64,000 nt of DNA from 20CM-2-65-7 sp036505175. Its GTDB lineage: Bacteria; Gemmatimonadota; Gemmatimonadetes; Gemmatimonadales; GWC2-71-9. A program made the translations under genes and the position numbers. The notes beneath the pieces were generated by a model. The model had not been told where the DNA came from and searched no databases. It was given only the letters and a program-made list of their open reading frames with translations. The stretch is from NCBI GenBank assembly GCA_036505175.1, contig DASXTV010000089.1, positions 62,001-126,000 of the forward strand. Direction: 5' to 3'. Positions 25,797-34,208 of this stretch are shown here, piece by piece. Every line of letters starts with the position of its first letter. Position 1 is the first letter of the stretch.

Positions 25797-26368
25797 GGTT
25801 TGGTGAAATCCACCTTCGGCGCCTCGCCGGCAGCGGGGGTCTGCAGCTCGAAGTAGGCCCGCGGTTTCTTGCCCAGCACTTTCGCCGTGAGGACCTGGGG
25901 GAACCGACGGATGTAGGCGTTGTACTTATTCACGCTTTCGTTGTAATCCTGACGAGCGACGGCCACCCGATTCTCCGTGCCTTCGAGCTGGTCCTGGAGC
26001 GCGCGGAAATTCTCATTCGACTTGAGCTGCGGATAATTCTCGGCGATCGCGAGCAGCCGTCCGAGCGGCGCGTTGAGCGCCGCGTTCGCCTCGGCCATCT
26101 GCTGCAGGTTCCCGCTCTGCACCGCCCCGGCCAGTTTGGAACGCGCGTCCGCGACCGCGATGAAAATCGTTTGCTCCTGCTTCGCATACCCCTTCACCGT
26201 TTCTACCAAGTTGGGAACGAGGTCCGCGCGCCGCTGCAATTGGACTTTGATTTGCGATTCGGCCGCATTCACCTGCTCATCGAGCGTCTGAATCGTGTTG
26301 TACCCACAGCCGAGGGCGAGCGCGAGCACCAGCGGCAGGCCGACGGCGGTCCGTGTATGCGCGTTCAC
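25793..26368 (-). CDS. LemA family lipoprotein
   Basis: A 191-residue LemA protein: an N-terminal hydrophobic segment ending in LALGCGYN (likely lipid-modified cysteine), then the all-helical LemA domain with RRADLVPNLVETVKGYAKQE, a motif near the start of the family, and YNESVNKYNAYIRRFP near the end. The GTG start at 26368 overlaps the upstream stop (GTGA). It forms an operon with a nucleotidyltransferase-like gene and a TPM-domain gene; LemA and TPM proteins are commonly encoded together, with an unclear envelope role. Confidence 0.92.
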   Translation of the reverse strand: MNAHTRTAVGLPLVLALALGCGYNTIQTLDEQVNAAESQIKVQLQRRADLVPNLVETVKGYAKQEQTIFIAVADARSKLAGAVQSGNLQQMAEANAALNAPLGRLLAIAENYPQLKSNENFRALQDQLEGTENRVAVARQDYNESVNKYNAYIRRFPQVLTAKVLGKKPRAYFELQTPAAGEAPKVDFTKP

Positions 26369-27033
26369 AGCAGGTTCCTTTCCATACGGTTCACGTAGTC
26401 CACCGTGCGCGTCACTGCGTCGAGGTACGCGGCCGGCTCGGTCACTCCATCCGGGGCGAATCCTATCAGCAGGCCCGCATCGCGCACCAGGGCCGCCGCG
26501 TCGGCGGGCGGCGTGCGGCCGGCGAGCCGCAGCACCGCGCGCAGCATCGTCAAGAAACTGGACTGCGTCTCGCGGACGGCCTCCGCCAGCTGCTTGGGCG
26601 TGTTCCAGTACGCAGCGAACGCTTGCCGCAGATGCATGAGCTTGCCAATCAACTCCTGCTCGAGCTGCCGGCGCATGTGCTCGCGCTGCACGGTGATGCC
26701 GCGCCAGGGGTCGCGGCCGGCGAGCACGCGATGGTGCGCGCGGATGTCTTCGTATTCGATGGGAAACGCGTCCGCGGAATCGCGCCACTCCTGATCCGTC
26801 AGCAGAAGCGGCGGGGGATGTTTCGCGCTCATCCAGTTGCGCACCGGCGTGGCGAGGCGCGTGAACAGTTCGGCATCCACGCTGTCCACGAGCAGGAGCG
26901 TATTCGCATTCTGCTCCTGGCTCCTGGCTCCTTGCTCCCTCGCCGCCGAGCCGTACAGCAGCAGCGTCACAAGCCGCGGACCGAGCGCCGCGGCAACCTT
27001 CGCCGCGAAGTCGTCCGGCGTCATTCGCGCCAT
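26365..27033 (-). CDS. Degenerate nucleotidyltransferase-like protein
   Basis: A 222-residue protein whose N terminus resembles the minimal nucleotidyltransferase fold: LVTLLLYGSAARE, with G28-S29 in the right place. The catalytic DxD that should follow (pattern S-x10-D-x-D-LLV) reads A43-N44-T45-LLLV, so both metal-binding acids appear to be missing. The C-terminal half is helical (RRQLEQELIGKLMHLRQAF) and may bind substrate or partner. It lies between the TPM gene (1-bp gap) and lemA (4-bp overlap). Probably non-catalytic; function unknown. Confidence 0.75.
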   Translation of the reverse strand: MARMTPDDFAAKVAAALGPRLVTLLLYGSAAREQGARSQEQNANTLLLVDSVDAELFTRLATPVRNWMSAKHPPPLLLTDQEWRDSADAFPIEYEDIRAHHRVLAGRDPWRGITVQREHMRRQLEQELIGKLMHLRQAFAAYWNTPKQLAEAVRETQSSFLTMLRAVLRLAGRTPPADAAALVRDAGLLIGFAPDGVTEPAAYLDAVTRTVDYVNRMERNLL

Positions 27034-27034
27034 A

Positions 27035-27811
27035 TCAGAATCGTCCTCCCGCTCCGCCGCCCGAGAAACCACCCCCGCCCCCGAAACCGCCAAAGCCGCC
27101 ACCGCCGCGTCCCCCCCAGCCACCGCCCCCGCCCCCGCCACCGCCCCAGCCACCGCCCCTGCCCCGCCGGCCCTGGCTCATGATCCAGAACGGGAGCAGC
27201 AGCAGCCGGCCGCGACTGACAATGATGAGCAGGATCAGAACCGCCACCAGCCAGCCAAACGGAATGTGGACCTCTCTGCCGGCGTCACTACCTGGCGGTG
27301 GCATCGCGTACTCGGGGTTGGTCAGCGTGACGCCGAACTCGGTCGCGAACGCCTGAGCGATAAGGTCCACGCCGAGCGACAGCCCTCTTCCATAGTCCTC
27401 AGTGGCGAGGAACGGCAACATCGCGTCGCGGATCCTTCCGGCCCGCGCGTCCGTGATGAACCCTTCCGCCCCTCGGCCGGTCGCGATGAAGACGTCGCCG
27501 GTACCGGGCCGATGATTCTTCCGCGGCACGAGCAGGACGACGACGCCGAGGTTCTTGCTGCGGTCGCCGGCTTCGCCCTTCGCGCCGACGCCCCATTGCC
27601 GGCCGATCTGCAGCGCCACGTCACTGGCGAGCAAGTTGCCGAGATCGCCGAGCGTCACGACGGCGATCTCGCCGCGCGTCTTCTCCCGCACTTCAGCGAT
27701 GACCGCCTCCATGTGCCGGATCGACGCCGTGTCGAGCGCCCCCGCGAAATCATTGACAAAACCGCGGGGAGGCGGAATTGCGATTTGGAGGAGAAAGGCG
27801 AAGACTATCAC
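27035..27811 (-). CDS. TPM-domain protein (YgcG family) with glycine-rich tail
   Basis: A 258-residue protein. A short hydrophobic N terminus (MIVFAFLLQIAI) precedes a TPM phosphatase-like domain (about 18-160; VNDFAGALD, GEIAVVTLGDLG, DVFIATGRGAEG), one membrane helix (about 185-203, GWLVAVLILLIIV) and a tail of about 50 residues made almost only of Gly, Trp, Phe and Arg. This layout is common for TPM proteins encoded with LemA. The start is GTG at 27811, only 3 bp from the divergent DUF456 gene. Confidence 0.9.
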   Translation of the reverse strand: MIVFAFLLQIAIPPPRGFVNDFAGALDTASIRHMEAVIAEVREKTRGEIAVVTLGDLGNLLASDVALQIGRQWGVGAKGEAGDRSKNLGVVVLLVPRKNHRPGTGDVFIATGRGAEGFITDARAGRIRDAMLPFLATEDYGRGLSLGVDLIAQAFATEFGVTLTNPEYAMPPPGSDAGREVHIPFGWLVAVLILLIIVSRGRLLLLPFWIMSQGRRGRGGGWGGGGGGGGGWGGRGGGGFGGFGGGGGFSGGGAGGRF

Positions 27812-27814
27812 GGC

Positions 27815-28315
27815 GTGGACGCTCTCGCGATCGTGATCCTGGTCGTCACTGCCCTCACCGGGCTGTGCCTCATTCCCTTGGGCCTGCCCGGACTGTGGGT
27901 AATGGTTGCAGGAATTCTAGCATACGGCTGGCTTACCGGTTTTCGCTCAGTCGGCGTCGTTACGATCGCCATCGTGCTGGGGCTCGCGTTCCTCGGTGAA
28001 ATCATCGAGAACTGGATTGGGTTTCGCTACGCAAAGCGCTACGGCGGGTCCACGCGGTCCGGTTGGGGCGCGCTGCTCGGCGGACTGGTCGGAGCAGGGG
28101 TGGGTGTGCCCATCGCCGTCATCGGCAGTGTGATTAGCGCGTTTATCGGCTCCTTCATCGGTGCCGCAGTGTTCGAGTACACGTACTCGCGGCACGCCGG
28201 TGTTGCGACGCGCGCCGGATGGGGCGCCGTATTGGGTCGCGCGGCCGGAGCCGCCGTCAAGATCGCGCTGGGGCTGATCATAGCGATTATCGGTGCGTTT
28301 GCCGCCTTATCTTAG
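27815..28315 (+). CDS. DUF456 family membrane protein
   Basis: A 166-residue hydrophobic protein with about five membrane segments. The DUF456 pattern is clear: LIPLGLPGLWVMVAG, then GEIIENWIGFRYAKRYGGSTRSGWGALLGGLVGAGVG with glycine-rich helices, ending in an alanine/glycine-rich helix. GTG 27815 is chosen since GGAGGAGAAAGG lies upstream and the membrane segment begins at once; the long frame upstream is antisense to the TPM gene. Function unknown. Confidence 0.85.
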   Translation: MDALAIVILVVTALTGLCLIPLGLPGLWVMVAGILAYGWLTGFRSVGVVTIAIVLGLAFLGEIIENWIGFRYAKRYGGSTRSGWGALLGGLVGAGVGVPIAVIGSVISAFIGSFIGAAVFEYTYSRHAGVATRAGWGAVLGRAAGAAVKIALGLIIAIIGAFAALS

Positions 28316-29018
28316 AGCGGCACTCGCCGCTCAGCTCGTGCTTGCGGCCACCGCCCAAGCACAGCGCCAACCAAGCCACAGCATCCGGTGGTGGGAAGCC
28401 GCCATCGTCGCCGGCACGGTTGGAGTGGTGAGTGTCTTTGACCGCGGTGCGGACGCCTGGGTACAGAACCGGCGCTCGACGCGCAGCGACGCGATTGCGC
28501 GCGCATTTCGCAACGGTGGACAACCTGAAGTCGTCTTTGGGATTCCAGCCGGCATGGTGGTGGCAGGGTTGATCGGCGGCCGCCCGAGCCTCCGACGGAG
28601 CGGCGGGCGCGTGCTCGCGTCGGTTGTCGCCGCCGAACTCACGACCGGGGCCATCAAAGAAGTCTCCGGGCGCTTGCGTCCCGGCGAGTCCACGGGTCAG
28701 TACGTCTTCAAGCCTTTCACCAACCACGACGCGTTCCCATCGGGGCACGCCACGATGGCATTCGCGCTGGCGACTTCACTCGCGGAAGAAATCGATCGCC
28801 CGTGGGCAACCGCCGTGCTCTACGCTGGAGCCACCGGCACGGCGTGGTCGCGGCTCAACGACCACCGGCATTGGCTCTCGGACGTCCTGGCCGGCGCGAC
28901 CGTCGGCATCACGGCCGCGAAGGTCATCGAGGGCCGCTGGCGCCTCTTTGGTCTCGGCCCGCCGCGACTCCTCATCGATCCGAACGGTGCCCGCTTGGAG
29001 TGGCGCTCGGTCTTCTAG
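28293..29018 (+). CDS. PAP2 family phosphatase, exported
   Basis: A 241-residue phosphatidic-acid-phosphatase-type protein. Signal peptide about 1-23 (LVLAATAQAQ). The three acid-phosphatase motifs are intact: K122-x6-R129-P130 (KEVSGRLRP), P149-S-G-H152 (FPSGHAT) and SR-x5-H-x3-D (SRLNDHRHWLSD, about 189-200). It probably dephosphorylates a lipid phosphate such as undecaprenyl diphosphate at the outer face of the membrane. GTG start at 28293 overlaps the end of the DUF456 gene by 23 bp. Confidence 0.9.
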   Translation: MRLPPYLRAALAAQLVLAATAQAQRQPSHSIRWWEAAIVAGTVGVVSVFDRGADAWVQNRRSTRSDAIARAFRNGGQPEVVFGIPAGMVVAGLIGGRPSLRRSGGRVLASVVAAELTTGAIKEVSGRLRPGESTGQYVFKPFTNHDAFPSGHATMAFALATSLAEEIDRPWATAVLYAGATGTAWSRLNDHRHWLSDVLAGATVGITAAKVIEGRWRLFGLGPPRLLIDPNGARLEWRSVF

Positions 29019-29035
29019 CCCAAGCTACACGGATG

Positions 29036-30307
29036 CTACGCCGCGATTCCGTCAGGTTGCTGAGTGGTGGATGCGTCGTGCTCGCCTTCCCAGCGTGCCA
29101 TGACGACCGTTGCCAGACAGTTGCCGATGAGGTTCACCGTGGTCCGCGCCATGTCCATCACGACGTCAACGCCGAGCAACACCACCGCCGCTTCCGCCGG
29201 TAGGTGAAACGACGCCAGCGTGCCGGTGAGAATCACGAGGGCCGCCCGCGGCACGCCCGCGACGCCTTTGCTCGTCAGCATCAACGTCAGCATCATGAGC
29301 AGCTGCTGTTCCAGGGTGAGCGACACGCCGCCAGCCTGCGCTGCGAAAATCGACGCCACCGAGAGGTAGAGCGTGCTGCCATCGAGATTGAACGAGTAGC
29401 CCGTGGGCATGACGAACGCGACGATGCGGCGCGGCACGCCGATCGCCTCCATCTGCTCCATCGCTTTGGGCAACGCCGCCTCGGAGGATGCCGTCGAGAA
29501 GGCGATCAGCGCCGGTTCTTTCACCGCTGCGATAAACCGCGCCACGGGGACGCCGGCGAATCGGGCGATGGGCCACAGCACGACCAGGCCGAAGACCACC
29601 AGCGCGATGTACAGCGTGAGGACCACGAATCCCAGACTCTGCAAGATCTTGAGTGCGCCGGCGGGACCGCCGTAGCGCACGACCGCCTGCCCCACCGTAC
29701 CGGCCAGCGCGGCGGCGACCCCGAAGGGCGCGAACTTCATCACGACGCCGGTAAACTTGAACATCACGTCGGCCACGGCTTCACAGAAGCCGAGCATCGT
29801 CTCCTTCGATCGGCCGCGCACCTGGGAAAGGCCGATCGCGAACAGCACCGACCAGAAGACGATCTGCAGCATTTCATTGCTCGCCGCCGCCTCGAAGAAA
29901 CTCTGCGGGACGACGTGCTCGAGCAGGGTCGAGACCGTGATTTGACTGGCCGCCGCCGCGCCGGTGGGCGCCGGAGACGCCAGCGAGACACCCACTCCCG
30001 GCTTGAGGACGTTGACGGCGAGCAAGCCGATGAAGAGCGCGAGGGTCGTGACGATTTCGAAGTAGATGATGGATTTCAACGCGAGCCGGCCGACGCGTTT
30101 CATGTCGTCGCCGTGCCCCGCAATGCCGACGACCAGCGTGCCGAAGAGCAGTGGGACGATGATCGACTTGATCATCCGCAGGAAGACCGTAGAGACCGGA
30201 CGCACCGACACGGCGAACGCCGGGGAGAGAATGCCCACAGCCACGCCGACGAACATCGCGACGACAATCCACTGCGTGAGGGTCCGGCGGCGGAGGAAGG
30301 TCCACAT
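29036..30307 (-). CDS. Dicarboxylate/amino acid:cation symporter (DAACS family)
   Basis: A 423-residue inner-membrane carrier of the GltP/DctA group. Family features: STVFLRMIKSIIVPLLFGTLVVGIA near the N terminus, the serine-rich re-entrant loop FSTASSEAALP, the GYSFNLDGSTLY segment and the MDMARTTVNLIGN substrate/cation-binding motif. It likely imports dicarboxylates or acidic amino acids with protons or sodium. Start at 30307 (MWTFLRRRTLT) gives the normal N terminus; the extension upstream reaches into the promoter of the divergent gene. Confidence 0.95.
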   Translation of the reverse strand: MWTFLRRRTLTQWIVVAMFVGVAVGILSPAFAVSVRPVSTVFLRMIKSIIVPLLFGTLVVGIAGHGDDMKRVGRLALKSIIYFEIVTTLALFIGLLAVNVLKPGVGVSLASPAPTGAAAASQITVSTLLEHVVPQSFFEAAASNEMLQIVFWSVLFAIGLSQVRGRSKETMLGFCEAVADVMFKFTGVVMKFAPFGVAAALAGTVGQAVVRYGGPAGALKILQSLGFVVLTLYIALVVFGLVVLWPIARFAGVPVARFIAAVKEPALIAFSTASSEAALPKAMEQMEAIGVPRRIVAFVMPTGYSFNLDGSTLYLSVASIFAAQAGGVSLTLEQQLLMMLTLMLTSKGVAGVPRAALVILTGTLASFHLPAEAAVVLLGVDVVMDMARTTVNLIGNCLATVVMARWEGEHDASTTQQPDGIAA

Positions 30308-30372
30308 AGGGCGGCGTAAACGATAACATGCCTTCCCCTTCCGCGGAGCGGCTTCTCGGAGTAGCGTCAAGC

Positions 30373-30678
30373 ATGGCTTCCGAGATCAAACATGTTGCAG
30401 AGGAAGTTGCCGCTCGGCTGCGGCGGCGCGGCATCACGCTGCGCGGAGACGAACGACCGGACCAGCTCGCCGACCTGCTGTCGGCGGTCGAGCGCTTTGA
30501 GGCTGCGGTGGAATCTCGGGGTGGCGACCTGATGGTCGACGATCTTCAGAGCTCACACCCCGACGATCGCCACTTCGTCCTGCCGCTGCGCGGACCCGGC
30601 GAGCCGCTCCGCGACTACACCGTGCGCGTCGACCTCGCCGCCGCCCGCGTGCGGGGGCATCCGAACATCAACGCTTGA
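30373..30678 (+). CDS. Conserved-looking small hypothetical protein
   Basis: About 101 residues, no family recognised. N-terminal amphipathic helix (KHVAEEVAARLRRRG), then DQLADLLSAVERFEAAV, and a beta-rich acidic end. No signal peptide or membrane segment. ATG 30373 is preceded by GGAG at 11 bp; ATG 30328 would add 15 residues. Its 3' end overlaps the convergent pirin gene by 11 bp. High third-position GC matches neighbours, which supports coding. Confidence 0.65.
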   Translation: MASEIKHVAEEVAARLRRRGITLRGDERPDQLADLLSAVERFEAAVESRGGDLMVDDLQSSHPDDRHFVLPLRGPGEPLRDYTVRVDLAAARVRGHPNINA

Positions 30679-31582
30679 TGAAGGTCCCGCGGCGCAGCTC
30701 GTCGTAGGCGTGCTGCAGCTCGTCCTGCGTATTCATCACGATCGGCCCCTGCCAGGCAACCGGCTCCCGCAGCGGTTGTCCTGACACCAGCAGGAACCGC
30801 ATGCCCTGCTCGCCGGCCTGCACCGTGATTTCGTCCCCCGCATCGAACAGCACGAGCGACCGGTTGCCGGTCTCTTGCGCGCTCTCGCTGCCGGCATCGC
30901 GCCCGCCGGCCGAGACGCGGTCGGTACGCACGCCCTGCGGCGCCGACGCGTCGCGGAATGTGCCGCCGCCTTCGAACACGTAGGCGAACGCGTGGCGTGA
31001 CGATTCCACCGGAATCGTCTTGCGCACGCGCGGTGGAATCCAGACGTCGAGATAGCGGGGATCGGCGGCCACGCCTGCGACCGGGCCGCGCTTGCCCCAG
31101 AAATCGCCCGCCACGACACGCACGCGTGTGCCGTCGTCGTCGACGACTTCGGGAATCTCCTTCGCGTGAATGTCCTGATAGCGTGGGTCGGTCATCTTCA
31201 GGTCGCGCGGCAGATTGGCCCACAGCTGGAAGCCGTGCATCCGGCCGCGTTCATCGCCCTTGGGCATCTCCTGGTGCAGAATCCCGCTCCCCGCGGTCAT
31301 CCACTGCACGTCGCCCGCCCCCATGGTGCCCTTGTTCCCGAGGCTGTCGCCGTGCTGGACGCTGCCGCTCAGCACGTAGGTGATCGTCTCGATGCCACGA
31401 TGCGGATGCCACGGGAATCCCGGGAGGTAATCCTCGGGATGCTCGTTGCGGAAATCATCCAAGAGCAGAAACGGATCGAAGTCGCTGGTTTTGCCGAAGC
31501 CGAAGGCCCGATGCAGGCGCACACCGGCGCCCTCGAGCGTGGGGAGCGACTGGGAGATCGATTTGATGGCCCGCAGTGACAT
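30668..31582 (-). CDS. Pirin family bicupin protein
   Basis: A 304-residue pirin. The N-terminal cupin metal site is complete: H59 and H61 (PWHPHRG), H103 and E105 (GILHQEMP). Also GDVQWMTAGSG and RGMHGFQLW-like (GRMHGFQLW) motifs, typical of the family. Bacterial pirins include quercetinase-like dioxygenases and redox-sensing regulators; which applies here cannot be told. Relative to YhhW-type pirins it has an Asp/Ser-rich insert around residue 220-235. Confidence 0.93.
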   Translation of the reverse strand: MSLRAIKSISQSLPTLEGAGVRLHRAFGFGKTSDFDPFLLLDDFRNEHPEDYLPGFPWHPHRGIETITYVLSGSVQHGDSLGNKGTMGAGDVQWMTAGSGILHQEMPKGDERGRMHGFQLWANLPRDLKMTDPRYQDIHAKEIPEVVDDDGTRVRVVAGDFWGKRGPVAGVAADPRYLDVWIPPRVRKTIPVESSRHAFAYVFEGGGTFRDASAPQGVRTDRVSAGGRDAGSESAQETGNRSLVLFDAGDEITVQAGEQGMRFLLVSGQPLREPVAWQGPIVMNTQDELQHAYDELRRGTFIKR

Positions 31583-31620
31583 GGCGCCTTAACGCTTTCG
31601 CTGATCGATCGGTTCCCGGC

Positions 31621-34164
31621 TCAGTTCACGAAGGTATTCCGGACACGCCGCGAACGCAGCATGTACCCGATCCATATGGCGGCGACGAACATGCGGCCGA
31701 ACGCCCGACTCCACTCGGTGGCCGTCGGATCACTCACGGGCACAAAACTGGTGAGCAGCATGTCCACGACGGAGAAGACGATCGAGCCCCCGATGACCCA
31801 TATGAACGTGCGCGGGAACTGCCGCTTCTTCCTGTAAAACAACCAGACCATCAGCGCCGTGAAGACGAGCAGGAGAATGTTGCCAACCAGCTCGAACATC
31901 AGGAGCGGTGCCCACAGCGGATGGTAGTTGCTCATCCCCGGTGTCGTGAGCGCCGCCCACGTCGACGCGCCATAACTCGGCAACGTCTTGGACAACGTGA
32001 AGAGCACCCGTATCGGGGAGATCGTGACGCCGAAGCCGAGGAGGACGAGCCAGCCGCCCAGACCGGCGGGCTCATTGCGCGGGATGGCAGGGGGAAGCAG
32101 GCCTGGGACCGAAGCGTCGCCCGCTACAGCCACCTGTGCGCGCGATACTCGCACGGCGCCCATGACGGCCAGCGCGGCAGCGAGGAGTGCGGCTAAGAGC
32201 ACAGACCAATTGAGCCGCGTTTCATCGTCCACCTCCGCTTGCTCGCGCGGCGGCGTGATGGTGAACACGAGCAAGTCGTTGGCCCGAGCCATCTGTTTGA
32301 TATGCTCGGCGGCGGACGCGGGCATGACGTGGTCCGCGAGCGTCTCGTATTCCCACTCCAGCTTGAACACCGTGCCCGCCACGCTCAGCCGGCGGGAGAA
32401 CCGCGCCGCTGGCGTCGTGATGTGCTCTTCACGCGGACGGATGCTCCAGCCGTTCGGCATTTCCGCATTGATCACATAGCGAATGTGGGTGTGATGCCGC
32501 ACGGCGAGCGGCATCTTCCGGTTCGCGGCGGTGGCTCGCGGCACGGCGACGGCCAAATCCAGCGGCTCGAATTTCCCGGTGGGATGTTCGCTGGTGCCAC
32601 CCGCCCAGAAATCGGGAATAGTGTACCGCTCGACCGTGCGGATGACGTTGTCGGTCTCGTTGTCATCCACGCTCGGGGTTTCGTCGGTACGAATGGAGGG
32701 ATAGAGCTCCGAGTAGAAGTTCGTGTATTGCTGCTGCCGCTCTTTCGGTGATCGAGCGGCGAGCCACGCACGCGTACCGTTGGCGGCGGCCCCGTGGTAT
32801 TCGGTCACGACATGCATCGTCGCCGGATCGTGGCGTCCGCCGATGTAGAATGTCACCGCGACGTCGGTGGTCGGCTCGGTGCCTCCCATCCCCTCCATCG
32901 GCACGAGCGAGTCGCCACCACCGCCGAGCACCAGCGCGCTGCCGAACCAGGCGGCGACGTCGCGGAGCCCGCCGCGCTGGTACAAAGCCGTAGGGTCGAT
33001 CCAGTAGTTGCGGCCGCCGAGCTCGACCTGCACGATGGCGTGATCGAAAACCGTGGTGGTTGGGTGGAAGCTGGCGACGTGCTCGTGGTACGACGTGCTG
33101 ACGAGCGCCGGCCGGGCGGTGACGCCGAGGGCCCGCAGCATCGTAATGAGCAGCAGCGTCTTGTCCTTGCAGTCGCCGTAGCGCCGGCGCATCACCGTCG
33201 CGGGGAGATAGGGGCGGTGCGAGTTGACGCCGATCTCGATGCCGAGATAGCGGACCTCGTCCTGGACGTAGCGCAGCGCCGCCAGGGTGCGCTGTTCAGG
33301 TGATTCGGAAGACGTCCGGATGTGCTCGATCGCGGGCCGCAGTGAGCCGGGGATTTCGGCATCGGGGAACAGCGAGTCGCCCCAGGCGGCGACGGCAGAC
33401 CAGGTCGCGAAATCGCTCAACTGGACTGCGGCGTAGGCGTCGTACCAGCTCGGCAGATCGGGGTCCGCGATCTGGGCCGGGACGTCGCGCGCCGACCATT
33501 CGTATTCCGTCGTCGCGCCCGCCGTGGTAATCGTCGGCTGGAGCGTGGTCTGCCGGGGGTGGATGAACAACGGCCGTCCGGCCGGCCACACCAACCGGAA
33601 GTGCCGTTGCATCACCGGCACGTCGGTCTGCATCAGGGGTTGCGCGGTGTAATGGCTGCCGAACACCGGATTGGTGCCGCGCCGCGTGAAGCTGTACTCG
33701 ATGACATCGCCGCGGCGCACGTCCTCGAGCAATATCACCACGGAGAGCGAGGCGTCGTAGATCTGCTCTTCCAGCTCTGTTTCGCGTTGGGCCACGCGCA
33801 CGCGACCGGGCTTGAGCTGGTCGATGACACGCTCGCCCCGCCGCAGTCGCACGGCATGGAGGACGAGCCGCTGGTAGGAGGAATCGAACACGATCTCGAG
33901 CTGCGAGTTCTGTTGGACCGCGCCCTCGTCCAGGACGCGGTAGGCGACGTGCCAGTATTGCTCGACGCCGGATGCGCGCACGGCGTCCTGTCGATCGGCG
34001 AGTAGCGTCTCCGTGCCCTCCGTCGCCAGGTGCGGCACCGAGAGAACCGGCTCGCGGACCTTCACCCACGACGCGGGCGGCCCGATCTCGTAGGGGGTCT
34101 GGGCAACGACCCCGCCGACCCCACCGACGCCGCCGATGATGAGCGCGATACAGGCCAGACGCAT
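31621..34164 (-). CDS. DUF3857 / transglutaminase-like / DUF2569 membrane protein
   Basis: An 847-residue exported protein in three parts. After a signal peptide (residues 1-21), a DUF3857 domain (about 45-230), then a transglutaminase/cysteine-protease core with C332 (RYGDCKDK), H375 (VFDHAIVQ) and D390 (YWIDPTA), a full triad. A DUF3858-like beta domain follows, then a helix near 625-645 and a C-terminal DUF2569-type four-helix membrane domain (GGWLVLLGFGVTISPIR onwards). Likely a membrane-anchored periplasmic enzyme acting on peptides; substrate unknown. Confidence 0.9.
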   Translation of the reverse strand: MRLACIALIIGGVGGVGGVVAQTPYEIGPPASWVKVREPVLSVPHLATEGTETLLADRQDAVRASGVEQYWHVAYRVLDEGAVQQNSQLEIVFDSSYQRLVLHAVRLRRGERVIDQLKPGRVRVAQRETELEEQIYDASLSVVILLEDVRRGDVIEYSFTRRGTNPVFGSHYTAQPLMQTDVPVMQRHFRLVWPAGRPLFIHPRQTTLQPTITTAGATTEYEWSARDVPAQIADPDLPSWYDAYAAVQLSDFATWSAVAAWGDSLFPDAEIPGSLRPAIEHIRTSSESPEQRTLAALRYVQDEVRYLGIEIGVNSHRPYLPATVMRRRYGDCKDKTLLLITMLRALGVTARPALVSTSYHEHVASFHPTTTVFDHAIVQVELGGRNYWIDPTALYQRGGLRDVAAWFGSALVLGGGGDSLVPMEGMGGTEPTTDVAVTFYIGGRHDPATMHVVTEYHGAAANGTRAWLAARSPKERQQQYTNFYSELYPSIRTDETPSVDDNETDNVIRTVERYTIPDFWAGGTSEHPTGKFEPLDLAVAVPRATAANRKMPLAVRHHTHIRYVINAEMPNGWSIRPREEHITTPAARFSRRLSVAGTVFKLEWEYETLADHVMPASAAEHIKQMARANDLLVFTITPPREQAEVDDETRLNWSVLLAALLAAALAVMGAVRVSRAQVAVAGDASVPGLLPPAIPRNEPAGLGGWLVLLGFGVTISPIRVLFTLSKTLPSYGASTWAALTTPGMSNYHPLWAPLLMFELVGNILLLVFTALMVWLFYRKKRQFPRTFIWVIGGSIVFSVVDMLLTSFVPVSDPTATEWSRAFGRMFVAAIWIGYMLRSRRVRNTFVN

Positions 34165-34208
34165 GCGCCGCTAAGTTAGCCGCGGCGGCTGGGCCCCGGA
34201 ACCCGAAC

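Noticed and set aside
27040..27170. GGC/GCC-rich repetitive stretch that could look like a tandem repeat
   Set aside because: It encodes the glycine-rich tail of the TPM protein; no fixed repeat unit.
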